Assembly: GCF_963924675.1 (NCBI RefSeq)
Contig: NC_089221.1
Coordinates: forward strand, 86,610,296 to 86,674,295
Direction: 5' to 3'
DNA: 64,000 bases
Origin: Phocoena phocoena
Lineage: Eukaryota; Chordata; Mammalia; Artiodactyla; Phocoenidae
In this document: piece by piece, positions 1-11,841 of the stretch
How positions within the stretch are numbered: position 1 is the stretch's first letter
How the letters are laid out: each line of letters begins with the position of its first letter
Position numbers and translations under genes: made by a program
The notes under the pieces: generated by a model
Databases searched by the model: none
Told to the model about the DNA's origin: nothing
The model's input: only the letters and a program-made list of their open reading frames with translations

Positions 1-29
1 ATACTTGAAAAATATTTTGTCATACTCCT

Positions 30-575
30 ATAAATTTTAACATATACCTCCCCTAAACTCAGCAATCCCACTTTTTTTAATTTACCCAAGGTCAGTGAAA
101 ATATTTGTCCACAAAAAGGCTTGTACGCAACTATTCATAGCAGTTTTACTCATAATACTCCCAAATAGAAACAATCCAAATGATCATCAGAGAATAAGAA
201 AAACAAACTGGAATGTCCACAGTATGGAATGTTACTTGGCAATAAAAAAGATGGAACTACAGATACACACAACAACTTGAATGAATCTCAAAATCATTAA
301 GCTAAGTGAAAGAAACTAGATACAATATTATATACTTTTAAATACTATTTATATGAAATTTTTGATAAGACAAAATTATAGAGCATAACAGTGTTTTCGA
401 GACACTAATAGTTGAGGATGGGGCTTGACTATAAGGGGGTACAGGGGAACAATTGGCATGATATATAAGTTCTATATCATGATGATGGTGTTAGTTATAT
501 TACTTTATACATTTGCATAAACTCATTGAACTGGCAAATTTTATTGTAAGTAAATTGTTTAAAAAACTTATTAAA
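30..575 (+). mobile_element. Old L1 3' end (ORF2 C-terminus plus 3' UTR)
   Basis: The stretch follows the usual end of L1 ORF2: CAGCAATCCCAC near position 62, then the block encoding the FIAVLL-like segment around 137-160, ATGGAATGTTACTTGGCAAT near 224, and a 3' UTR with a GGGGTACAGGGGAACAATTGG-like block near 438. The copy is strongly diverged and has several stops, so it is an old (L1M-like) remnant. A 61-codon open frame at 95-280 lies inside it and is only a scrap of ORF2. The 5' part lies outside the window or was never copied. Confidence 0.75.
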
Positions 576-2227
576 TTATATATCATGCAAACACGGACTA
601 GTTAGAAAGTTCGACTAGAAATAATAATTTTTCCATGACATTGTTTTGAGTCATAGCCATTCTATTGCATTATTATGATTTTTCATTGCAAATACACTTT
701 TTACATTTTAAAAAATATTCATAAAATTACACTGATAGTAAAAACCCTGTTCTACTGAGAAAAAATTTGAAAAAATACTGATGAAATTAAAGATTGGGAA
801 AAAAATTTTAAGTACAAACAGGCTGAAATTGAAATAATGTGAAGGATTTGTTTTAGTTTGTTTAAAAAAAAAAGAAAATTAGTCTAAACATTTTAATGCC
901 TATTACGGAAATTCCAACTGAAAATAAAGATAAAGAGTAACAATATGGAAATATTAAAATATGAGTTTATGAAATAATGCGTATATTATTACAAAATGTA
1001 TAGGACTGGAATTAAAGCATTGATTGTAGCACTGTATATTGGTCACAAACACTGAAGTATTTCAGTCACGTTATTAAAAAAATCCAAAGATAAAAAAAAT
1101 AATGACTTCTTTCTGACCTTCTAGGTTTTTTCCCAATGGTCCCAGCACCATATATCATTAGTTGTAAAACATGGTATCACTTATTTGAATAACTGGGTGG
1201 GATACATTTGGCTAAGTTGTATTTGACTTCAATGCTACAGTTTCTAAGGAAGTTGTAAAAGTTTTTGAAAAACTTGCCTTTCCTGACTAAGATTAAACAT
1301 GTTGTGTGATTGTGTCATGAGAATTTTAATATTCTCTGCAGTAAAATGTTTCATCATTGATCTGAGCAAGGTCAGAGCACGGTAATAAAATCTCCTTATT
1401 TTCATAGCTTGAATAAACCTAGAGTCACCAACCAGGAGAGTCCCCCTTGTATTGCCCAAGTTTTTCATTCATTGCTAATATTTATTAGTACTACTTTTTG
1501 AGGGAAGGATTCATTAGCATTTATACTGCTGTGATTTTTATCAACATTTTAAATTACTATCTAGGCATTTTAGAAAGAGAATTCTGCAAGACAAACAGGT
1601 TGTGTAACACATATGCCACCCAAGGAAAATAAAAATGATGATAATACAGTAAAAGAAAACAAGGGATGTGGTTAGAATTTCCATTACCTATGACAAAGGG
1701 TGAATTTAGTAGAAAATATAAATTTTCAATTTTGCTGGTTTCTTCATTCTCTTTCTTTAATATTGTGAGTGAGAAGATGTGAACCCTCAAGTAAAATGAG
1801 AATTATTAAAAAATATATTAAACAATTTGGAGGTATGGAAAAAAGAAATAAAACTTGCCCAATAACTGGAAGAAACTTTTTCTCTTTTGAAGTAATTAAT
1901 AAGGCAACAAAAAATAAGCCACAAGGCAGCTGACTTTGCTAACAAACACAAGAGAAAATCAAGAGTGAAACAGGAGCAGAGAGGAAGAGAAAATGTCTCT
2001 GAATAAGGGTTAGGGAAAGGCTAGGCAGAAAGAAAGGCCTTAAAGAAAGTGCCACATACATGAAGTGATGGGGAGGAACAGTAATTAACTAGAACCTTGT
2101 ATATGCCTGCGAAAAGGACTCCTGTGTTATAAACTCAGGGAACTCAGAAACTTTCCCCTTGTTCACTTTTTCTTTCCTTTAGAAGACCTCAGCCTTCTCA
2201 GTAAGACTCACTTAAATGTATTTATTA
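576..2227. other. AT-rich stretch, no gene seen
   Basis: I see no gene here. Open frames are below 80 codons, with none showing a recognisable domain or splice context. The DNA is AT-rich with A-runs and no repeat family that I can name. Confidence 0.6.
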
Positions 2228-2241
2228 AAACATTATTTATA

Positions 2242-2559
2242 TTGGGCTTCCCTGGTGGCGCAGTGGTTGAGAATCTGCCTGCCAATGCAGGGGACACGGG
2301 TTCGAGCCCTGGTCTGGGAGGATCCCACATGCCGTGGAGCAACTAGGCCCGTGAGCCACAACTACTGAGCCTGTGCATCTGGAGCCTGTGCTCCGCAACA
2401 AGAGAGGCCGCGATAGTGAGAGGCCCACGCCCCGCGATGAAGAGTGGCCCCCGCTTGTCACAACTAGAGAAGGCCCTCACACAGAAACGAAGACCCAACA
2501 CAGCAAAAATAAATAAATTAATTGATAAACTCCTACCCCCAACATCTTCTATTAAAAAA
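2242..2559 (+). mobile_element. CHR-family SINE, long form
   Basis: A tRNA-derived SINE head starts GGGCTTCCCTGGTGGCGCAG. The Pol III A box (TGGCGCAGTGG, 2257-2267) and B box (GGTTCGAGCC, 2299-2308) are well kept. Unlike the other eight copies, it continues past the usual end into a region with AAGAGTGGCCCCCGCTTG, CACAGAAACGAAGACCCAAC and an AAATAAATAAATTAATT tail. It is flanked by a perfect target-site duplication, AAACATTATTTATA, at 2228-2241 and 2560-2573. This longer tail marks an older or different CHR subfamily. Confidence 0.95.
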
Positions 2560-2573
2560 AAACATTATTTATA

Positions 2574-5500
2574 ACATTTAATCATTTGTAGTTATTGAAA
2601 ACATATTAAAAATATTAGTTAAGGCAAATTTAAAATTCATAAAAAAGAGAAAAGAAAAAACCTATCACCCATGTTAACTACACTGACAGCTACTGTTACA
2701 TCTGATATATTTTCTTTCTGACTTCTTTCTATGCATTTGTTTATACAGGTGTAAATTTTATGCTTCACTTTTTCTTTGATAGCATATCATATATATTTTC
2801 CCATGAAGAAATCCAAATAACAGGAAATATTTAGTCAAAATGAAATGACAATCCTTTCCACTTCCTTTTACCTTCAGAATTCAAAAACAAAAGTTTACTT
2901 CTTGTAGATAAAATGGAAGAAACAAGAAAGCAGCAGAGGTCTTTGGACCTTGAATTCATCAGTTTTGTGGTCGTAATGCACTGCTATATTTTGCTTGTGT
3001 GTAAAAAGAGTGATTTTGACATGAACATATATTTCAAAAATTATTATAACGCTTTATTAGCAAAAGTGTAATTTCACCCACAAGCATAGTTTTCTTTCAG
3101 GAAAGTTGTGTAGGAGTAAAAAAATACTCTATTTCACCACAAACAGATCATCACATTAGCAAAGGCACCATCATGGTAATTATGATGTGTTTTAAATAAC
3201 TACACAATTGTTTCTATGAAAGCTGCATACTATTAAACCATAAAAAGTATAGCAGAGTATTAAAGTCTCAAAAGTGAAATACTTGAAGCTTAATTCATAA
3301 TGCTTCCCAGGAGCCACTGCCTTGGCACTAGGTTGTGATACTACTATAGACCTAAATGGGAACTCAATGATCGCTAAATATTAAGCATAGATTACTTATT
3401 TAAACAGATGAGAAATCTGAAGGTCTAGCAAGCTGAATTTGTCCTAAAAAGCTGTTTTTCTTCATTCCTGCTATAGCTAAATTTCCACTCCTCAGTGACA
3501 GTGGCTGAGTCTCAGTGAGTTCACTGTGAGAGCAACTGTTCTGCAGAGAGGAGTGGGAATACAGAGCAAGCTGGAAAATACAGTCATGAAGAGCAGCCCA
3601 GACTTACTAACCTTACATTAAACAAAAAATATTCATCCCCCCCACTAATCTCCATTCTTTATAGGAGGAATGTCAAATAGTTTTTATTTCATCAGAAGTT
3701 TTGAACAATTAACATTGGCTGCTGGGAACATTATGTTAAGGAGGATTCTGAAAAAGTAGCATGAATGTTCTGCTAAATTGGTACAAATCAGAGGAGGGAA
3801 TGATCTAAATATTTGCTATATTTGACTTAGATGCAATGTTAAGTAGATTAAAATAATCATTTTTAATACTGGCACATGTAATAGATCAATGTATTGTTCT
3901 CCTGTTGACCAGTGCCTTAGTCATCAACAAAAGTAACCATGGTGTATATACTGCAGTTATTTAGGTCACACTACGTACAATAAATGCCTCTTCATTAGGA
4001 AACCAATTAAAATGTCAGTTTTAAGTACTCAGAGACATGAGTGAGATAAATTAAATTGCCTGATTTTTCTGAAGAAAAACACTGGGAGGAGAAACAGAAC
4101 TAATGGTTGACTACAGACTTAGGAAAGCATCTTGAAAGGTACTGGTGGTGGGGAGGGATACATAGACTTACCAACTGGTCTTTAAGTGAGTCTTTCCTGT
4201 ATGTTCAATTTAACTTACATGCAATGCACAGAAGTAAAAAAAGTAGGAAGGAGAACATAGCCAATGTAATTTTTCAGGGTCTCACAAGTCCCTAAAAACA
4301 GATTTAAATTATTTTCAGATTTCAATAACTGGTTAGATAGTCATTTGGACATAATGTAAATATCATGGCAAGAAGAGAGGTTTGGGGTAACTGATTGTGA
4401 TTTGGATATTGTAAATAGCACTTAGCTTGAAGGGGTTTAAAATATATAGCTTGGGTGTAGGTAATAGCTCTATATCATTTTTATATAAGATGGATGCAAA
4501 GTAATATTATAGTCAACTATGTTTTGTGTGAGTTGGTTTCTATTTCTGATAATGTATTTTTCCTAGATTAGTCACATTAATTACTTTAATTCCCTTTAGG
4601 TTACAACTCTCTTGATTTGTTTTTATTTTATATATAAAATATAAATATTTCCTCTTAAATCATAATAGTGAAAACTTATCATAAAACATCATTTTGAAAG
4701 AAATAAACAAAAGTCACTATGGTAGCTAAACAGACTGTTTCAATAAGCTTTCCTTAGTCTTAAGACCCATTTCTAATCATTATGTAACTACTCACCTAAT
4801 GCCTTTTCGAATTTAAATTTTAAAGCATAGTTGTTGAGGAAGAATACATACAAACTGAATCTTTCCACAGTGGTATTTCTTTAATATATTCTATTTGATA
4901 CAGATTCTAACAAACTACCTTCACTTTTTTTGGATACTATTTCATAATAGGTGTTAACCACTGCAGTATGCTGGTAATTTAAATGGTGTGCCTAATCTAT
5001 TCCATATTTTCCAAAGATTCCTAAAATGCTTCCCATGTGAACATGAAGATTAATATAAAATTAGGGTTTTCTCTGTTCTATTTCCTCAAGATGAAATGAA
5101 AGCTCTGTACCTTGCAGCTGGCTCAGCCCTCTAGATAAATGACTCTTTCTTGACTGCCAACCTCTACATACTCATTAAGCTTAGAATGTGGAGCCAATTT
5201 AGCCCATAAAAAGAAAAAAGGTAAGTGAAGAAAAAAGAGAAAAGTATGCCATGTATAGGGTACAAAAATGCCGTCTTTGGCAGGCAAAGGAGTAAATGGA
5301 GCTCAGTTGCTACAACAAAAGGTATCATTCAAAATGAAATTACTGTATCTTAACCCTAGGTACACTTTGATCAGGACTTTTGCTCCGTAAATTGAGAAGA
5401 GGAAAAGCAAGTATTGAGAAGCAGTTACTAATGCTAAAGCTAACCATGACATGCATTAGCATACAGCTTACCACATGGAATTATTTCTTTAAAAACTAAT

Positions 5501-8500
5501 AAATGAGAGAAAATGAGGAAGTGACATCAATTCCATAGAATATTTAGAAATTTTTGTTAGTTTTGTTAATAAAAACATGCCTCTGATAATCTGAGAAGAG
5601 AGAAAAACACACAAAAGTTGAAGCTTGTGTTTATTTTATTTAATGGTATAGTTTTCTTTTTCCACAAGTATGTGTATGAGTACAAATGTGAGATGACCAG
5701 TGGCCCCCAGCAGGCCTTGCCAATTTTAAAAACCTGGATGCATAAGAAAACATCTAGAAGCACATTTTTCTTAGTAATATTATTATCTTCCACTCTGGTA
5801 GGATAGAACCTAAAGAGAGAGATAGAGAGAGACAAAGGGACAGACAGAGAGACTGTCATTTAAGATAAAAATTTTAAAAATTGTGTATGCAAATAAGTCA
5901 CTCTTCCCTTGGGTACTTGTAGAGTCACTGATTATGAAATATTAATCAAATGGCAATGATCTAATTTCATTTTAATTCTAAAGTTGACAATTGGGGAGAA
6001 AAGGGAGTGGTAAATTGTGTTGCTCATGTCCTCTTAACCCAGACACTAAAGCTACTTAATAGTAAACATTTGTTCTACAGGGTGTTAGAGACTCTAAGAC
6101 TTTGTCTTCTGAAAGATGTTTGAGGCTGGATAAGCTATTGTTCTATAAAGAAGGTGCTGGGTGGATATAAGTAGACAGTGACGATTAGCTGAATGATTAG
6201 CTTTTACTACAACCACTTCCCACTGTCCCCAAAGACAGGAAGAAATTAACCAAAATCCCCATATTAAGTGTACTTAGGCAACCAATGTTTGTTTGGGAGA
6301 TTTCTTCCATGCCTAACGAGGGCACCTCTCTGTGAGGCATTTCAAAACCCATGATTTACCCTTGATGCCCCATACATATACACAAGGAGAGTCAAGAGAT
6401 TGCACAAAGTAACATTTGTCAATTTCACCTGGGTTAACAAAATATGAAGTGTGGGTTTTATGACTATACAATCTGTAATACTAACAGGCAAATTACACCA
6501 GGCACAAAAAAACAGGATGGAATAGAGGTTTGAGTGTTATGATTCAAATGGACACACTGATTGTATTCATTCACCACCTATTCTTTAGTCCTTACTGAAA
6601 TTAAAATGACATGTTTAAGATATTCCTTAAAGTTCTACCTTCATATTTATTAGTATATATATTTTAGCGCAACTAGCTGCTATATGGCTCCCCATAGCAT
6701 GCATTAACCATAGGCCCATTTCCAGTGATGCACTTCTAGGTCATCAGTAGATTCTTACTACTATGAAAAAAACACACAATGCAAATATTTTTCCATATCA
6801 ACCTGAAGTCCTTTTTGAAATTTTTTCTTGAATTGACCTCCTTTCTGTTCATAACATAAAGAAACCCACCAGTACACAAGGTCAGTCCTTCCCCACTCCA
6901 CTCTTATCCCCACAAGAGCAACTAGTTGGCTTCCCAGTCCTGAGGGAGGCCTAATAGGAAACAAAATAATTCAAAAAACAGCTGAGGAAATCCACCCAAG
7001 CCAATGAGAAAAATCAATATAATTCTTTGTTCTTAACTACTCTGGCAAGATCCCACATTCTTAATGGTCCAACAAGAATCATTACACTTTAAGGAGGAAA
7101 ACACATATAATTTGGGAGAAAGACTGTGCAATAAGAAAAAAAGCCCTTTAATGCTTGATGAAACAAGAGATCTTTGAAAATTTTTAAAGCATTATGATAG
7201 GTAATCTCAGTGTAATTTTGAGAAGATGAAAAAGATGTTAGAGAAAAGTCTCTTTAAAAGAATAAGAAACAGACCTTCTGAATTAGAAGTATGATTGTTG
7301 AAATAAATTCAATAAGATTCTATGACACAATGTCAAAGAAATATTCAAGAATACAGGTCAAATGGAAAAAGAATTAAAACAAATATATATTTAATGTATG
7401 CTAATATATTAATTATATATATGAGGAAAATAAAGACACATAGTACCATATCAGCATTTTTGATTTTTAAGTAATAGAAGATGCAAAAACAGAAAATGAA
7501 AGGTTATACATTTTACAATAAACAATAGAAGTTTTGTTTTAGAATGGATAAGATATATAAATTATATATTGAAAAGGTTTACAGGATATAGAAAAGGATT
7601 ATGGAAAGAAAAGTTACATCACCAGATATCTGAATTAATACTTTAAACACTCAAAATCAAAAGGAATATTTCACGGGTATTTAAAAGATTGAAGGACTTT
7701 TATTACGAAGAGTTTGGTTTTCTTCTGGACATCAGGAAATAAGGCACATATCAATGTGATAAAATTTCAGCAATGCAGACTTGGTTTCCCTTGTTTCTCA
7801 CTGTACATAGAAAGAAGAGAAAAGTAAAGAAGCTCAAGTCTGATTGCCTGCTGAATGTGGTAAGATGGTTAAAGAGATACAGATATAGAAATGGGTAAAG
7901 GAAATAAGTGAAGAAGGATAAATAACATTGAAAGGGTAGGCATCAGAAAAATGATGCCTTTAAGACCCAATCCATTTAAGAACTGTATGTCTTTATAATT
8001 AATACTTGACACCATGTTAGTTATTAGTATGTAAGCAGTTAAAACAGTACACAGTTTATGAAAAATGGCATATTATGGAAAGTTTAAGGAAGAACTGAAA
8101 GAAGACATTTGATATTTTGATCAATATTTTCCAATTACTACATATAACAAATAATAATTATCAATGTGATAAGAGATTTCAATTTTTATATCCATATGAA
8201 TTCTAGATACAATTTAATGAATATAGTCTGATTTTGGAGAACACATAAGCAACTCTGTTTCTATGCTTTCTTTTTCTATCCTTTTATAGCATTCTATTTC
8301 AAGATGAAGAAGAAAACAAAATCTATGATTTTTTTCAGCAGACTTATTTTTTCATACTCCAGATTGTTTAATATGTTCCAGAAAAATGGTTTCAGTAAAA
8401 AGCATAACAGATATGATTTCACCATAAGAAAATATGCATTTAAATAAGATGTGAGATACATTAGAACATATTAAACCAATGAAAAGAAAACCATCTCTAT

Positions 8501-9589
8501 ATATGATAAACAAACCACATGAATAACACTGAAGTCAAAAAGAAAGTATCTTACCTCACCTGTTGCCTAGCACTGCCTAACTCAATTGCTCAAAATTAAA
8601 ACTGAAGGAATAACAACAGAAAGATAAAAACTGGACTTTCCCCTTCCTCCACCAAACTATTGTCATAAATATCACTTAATTAGAGAGGAATGTATGGTTT
8701 CTCAAAGAAACCTTAAGCAACTACATTTGGTCCATGAATATCTCCCATCAGTCTTACAAGTAACCCCAAAGGACTATTTTATGAACAAAAATTCTTATCC
8801 ATTATTAAAGTTCCAACTTTTAAAGGAAAAACAACTGATCATTGTCACTTATTTCCTTTTAGATTATAGGAAAAAAGTAAAGGAAGTTTGATACTGGTAT
8901 TCTATAGATAGCTTTCTCTGTTTAGATTGTTTGAGTAGACATTTTGAGTAGACAAAAAAGACTATTCTTTTTTTTACTATGACAAACACTGTAGCTAAAC
9001 TTGTTTAATTCCAGACACCTCTATGGTCAGATAAAGATGAGACAAGATCAGATAGTTTCTAGAAATGTAGCAGAATTGCTTTCTACTCTCAGCTAATTCA
9101 ATACATCTGGGGTAAAAATATATCAATGAGAATTTACAGAGCCAATGAGTTTCCTGTTGTATAAGTTATGCTAAAGCAAGGCTCAGCATGCTGGTCTTCC
9201 ATGTGAAGAGGAATCACCTTATCTGCCCACAGCAAATATAATTTTACAGAGTGTCTTTCAAGTAAACCAAACTAAGCAGATATGGAGCCTGGTGTTTGTT
9301 TTGGATTCTAAGTCTCATTTCATTTGTTTGGAGCTCAGGGAATCTGAGGAAGTCCTTGTTTTCATGAATGGCTAGAGATAATGTATTTATGCTCTATCTT
9401 TCTTACATGAACCATCTTTGAAGCAATGTTGATTTAAACATCAGATTTTTTCTTTTATTTTTCATCAACCATTTAAGTATTATCAATCCTGTGTGGTTTT
9501 GCCTATCCCTTGCAGAGTTTGGTCACAATTTTGTTTTTTGCTGAAATTGTTCTTTATATCATCAGGAATAATAAACATGAATAAATCAT
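2574..9589. other. Long AT-rich unique-looking stretch
   Basis: No gene, SINE or confident LINE is visible over about 7 kb. A purine-rich GA tract lies at 5812-5852. Around 2630-2810 the text resembles a decayed old interspersed repeat, but I cannot assign a family. Longest open frames are under 100 codons and their translations look like random AT-rich DNA. Confidence 0.5.
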
Positions 9590-9840
9590 GTGCCATTTTT
9601 TGAAGATAAGAAATTACATATGCCTGTAAGAGTTTGTGATTTAGTTGCAGAGAAGGGACAGGCACGCAATGAAAAACATTATAAGGTAGCAAATTCTACA
9701 GGGAATATGAATGGTTAGGGCCAAAAATGGCCTATGAAGTCTGAGGAAATTATTCCCAACGACTGAAGCATTCAGGGAGGCTTCGTCTAAGAGATAATAC
9801 CAGCACAGGAAGCAGTGCTTAAAAAAAATTTCTAAGAGGA
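9590..9840 (-). mobile_element. Possible L2 fragment, antisense
   Basis: The run through GAGAAGGGACAGGCACGCAATG (cut short here) and the later GGGAGGCTTCGTCTAAGAGATAA resemble the antisense 3' part of L2 (counterpart of GGAAGGCTTCCTGGAGGAGGTGA). It is very diverged, and the assignment rests on these two blocks only. Confidence 0.4.
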
Positions 9841-11054
9841 AGATCTTTATGGTGTGCTGATGAGACCTCCTATATCAGAGGGTTTGTGAAGAATAACAGC
9901 GAATGAGACCTCAGTGTTAAATATGGCTGACTTCTAATGAGTCTTGGAAAACTTTGGGAGAAAAAGCCAAGAAATATAAACATATAATCATACATATTTC
10001 AGAATACTTCCTTTGCCCTACTTGATTAAGCATCAAATGATATATTTTATTGAAGAAATAGGAAAGCATTTTATGTCTTATGTTTGATATTTTTATGCTG
10101 ATTGAATAATGTCTTAATTTTACAATAAAATTTTCTGAGTGATATTTTGATATTTAATTTTTAATAAAATAATTTCATTCTACTGGTAATATTTATCACA
10201 TTCATTATTATTATAAGACATAAAGTCTTTCTAATTTGTTCTGAGATTAAAAGAAATATTCATATTTGTTTTTTAAATTTTTTCTTGTTTTGTTTTACTT
10301 TTCAGTTTAAAATAGAACATACATATTTTAATGTCATTTTGTAAAGCTTGGAAAAGTCTAAATTGTTCCTCTTAATTTTAAATACAATCATGAGAAATTA
10401 TTTTTAGAGTATTAAATATTTCAAAACTTCAACACATATCAAGAAGTTCAGAATGTATGAGAGGCTTAAAATTAAGGGGCACTAGGCAAATACGTCTAGC
10501 TTTTTTATTTTATACCTTTTTAAGTAATAGTCTTTCTAACTAATTTGCCCTAAGATCTACTTATTAAAGATATAAACTCTTTTAACAATTTAACAGCTGC
10601 CTTCGTGGAGGTTTGGTATGCAGAAGTTTCAAAAAGAGAACAATAATGACAAAGACAAGCAAATAAAAACCCCAGTAATGACAAAGAACAGCTACCAGAA
10701 AATTTGGGACCCAGAAGACTACAAAAGTTGCCTGGGAAAACAAAATATCTAAAAAGACATTTGTAAATTAATTTTGACTTTGAAAGACTCTGTCAGTTAT
10801 GGTGTATTGATAAGTGGGCAAACTGACATACAGCTCTGGGTTCTATATTGAAAGTTAATTTATTAATAATGATGAAAATTCTTATAATAATAATAATAAT
10901 AATGGTGGTGGAGGTCATAAACGTTCATCCCTGTGAAATATTTTCCATTCTTATGGCATTTTTGGAAACAGTATCTTACTGACTTGTGGAAGGAAAGATT
11001 TTAAATGTCCTATCTAGACTAGAAAGGAAAATCAGATAGAATGGTGGGAGGAGG
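9841..11054. other. AT-rich stretch, no gene seen
   Basis: No gene or named repeat is recognised. A short ATA trinucleotide run lies at 10884-10902, followed by TGGTGGTGGAGG. Confidence 0.55.
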
Positions 11055-11250
11055 GAACTAACAAGTATTGAGTACCAAGGATGTGCCATGTTCGTTACAT
11101 TCATAGTTTAATTCATTCAATAACAGTATAAGGTCATTGAGGCAACTTCAGGTCAGGGCATTTGCCCAAGTTAACACATCTGAGTAAGAGACAAAGTAAG
11201 GAATCAAACTCATCTGCTTGACCTTAATATCCATACTGATTCTACTCTAA
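11055..11250 (+). mobile_element. MIR SINE
   Basis: The order of blocks matches MIR: CAAGTATTGAGTACCAAGGATG (shortened), a diverged TTCGTTACATTCATAGTTTAATTC segment, CATTTGCCCAAGTTAACACA, then AGGAATCAAACTCATCTGC. Divergence is high, as expected for a pre-eutherian SINE. Confidence 0.75.
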
Positions 11251-11344
11251 TTAAATACTTCCATGCAGAAGCAAAAATCTCTCAGATGTTACTCTGGCTT
11301 CTGGACAGAGTGTGCCCTGAAAATGATTTTATATAGCAATACTG

Positions 11345-11557
11345 ATGATAAATTTATTCTGTAAAACTGTACCACAGACTGAGGCAAAGACTGCAATTTC
11401 CATAGCCAATACCCATTTTTTCCTTTTCACCCACAAATGTAATTCTGATTTCATCAGGTGTAATAAGCCTGTATTTTCCACTTTCCTTTGTAGATCGGAG
11501 TACCCACGTAACACAGCTCTCATCAATGGGATATACATGAAAGCTGTCAGCCACTAA
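11345..11557 (-). other. Island open in several frames, possible coding relic
   Basis: About 210 bp stay open in two minus-strand frames and one plus-strand frame, unusual for such AT-rich DNA. One minus-strand frame reads with a protein-like composition (segments such as KESGKYRLITPDEIRITF and GYGNCSLC), spread over about 65 codons up to a stop at 11354. It is cut at its upstream side by the L1 tail that begins at 11559. I do not recognise a family. It may be a retrogene relic, a conserved exon or chance. No good splice sites were identified. Confidence 0.25.
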
Positions 11558-11558
11558 C

Positions 11559-11841
11559 AAGAATGAAATAGTGCCATCTGCAGCAACACGGATGGACCTA
11601 GAGACTATCATAGTAAGTGAAGTAAGTCAGACAAAGACAAATATATGATATCGCTTATATGAGGTATCTAAAAAAAATGATACAAAGGAACTTATTTACA
11701 AAACAGAAACAGACTCACAGACTTAGAGAATGAATTTATGGTTACCAGGGAGAAGGGTGGGGAGGATAAATTGGGAGTTTGGGATTGACATGTGCACACT
11801 GCTATATTTAAAATAAAATGCCTGTCCATGAAAAAAAAAAG
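11559..11841 (+). mobile_element. L1 3' end, 5'-truncated
   Basis: It starts in the last codons of ORF2 (GAATGAAATAGTGCCATCTG, ACGGATGGACCTAGAGACTA, AGTGAAGTAAGTCAGAC), continues through a short 3' UTR with GGTTACCAGGGAGAAGGGTG and ends in an A10 tail at 11831-11840. It is a truncated insertion of an L1MA/B-like subfamily. Confidence 0.85.

Noticed and set aside
2242..2320. tRNA-like segments at the heads of the SINEs
   Set aside because: They carry A and B boxes but diverge from a tRNA and run on into SINE bodies with target-site duplications, so they are not tRNA genes.
5566..5859. 97-codon minus frame containing a GA/TC-rich end
   Set aside because: The N-terminal part is a translated simple repeat (SLSVPLSLSISL) and the rest has no motif.
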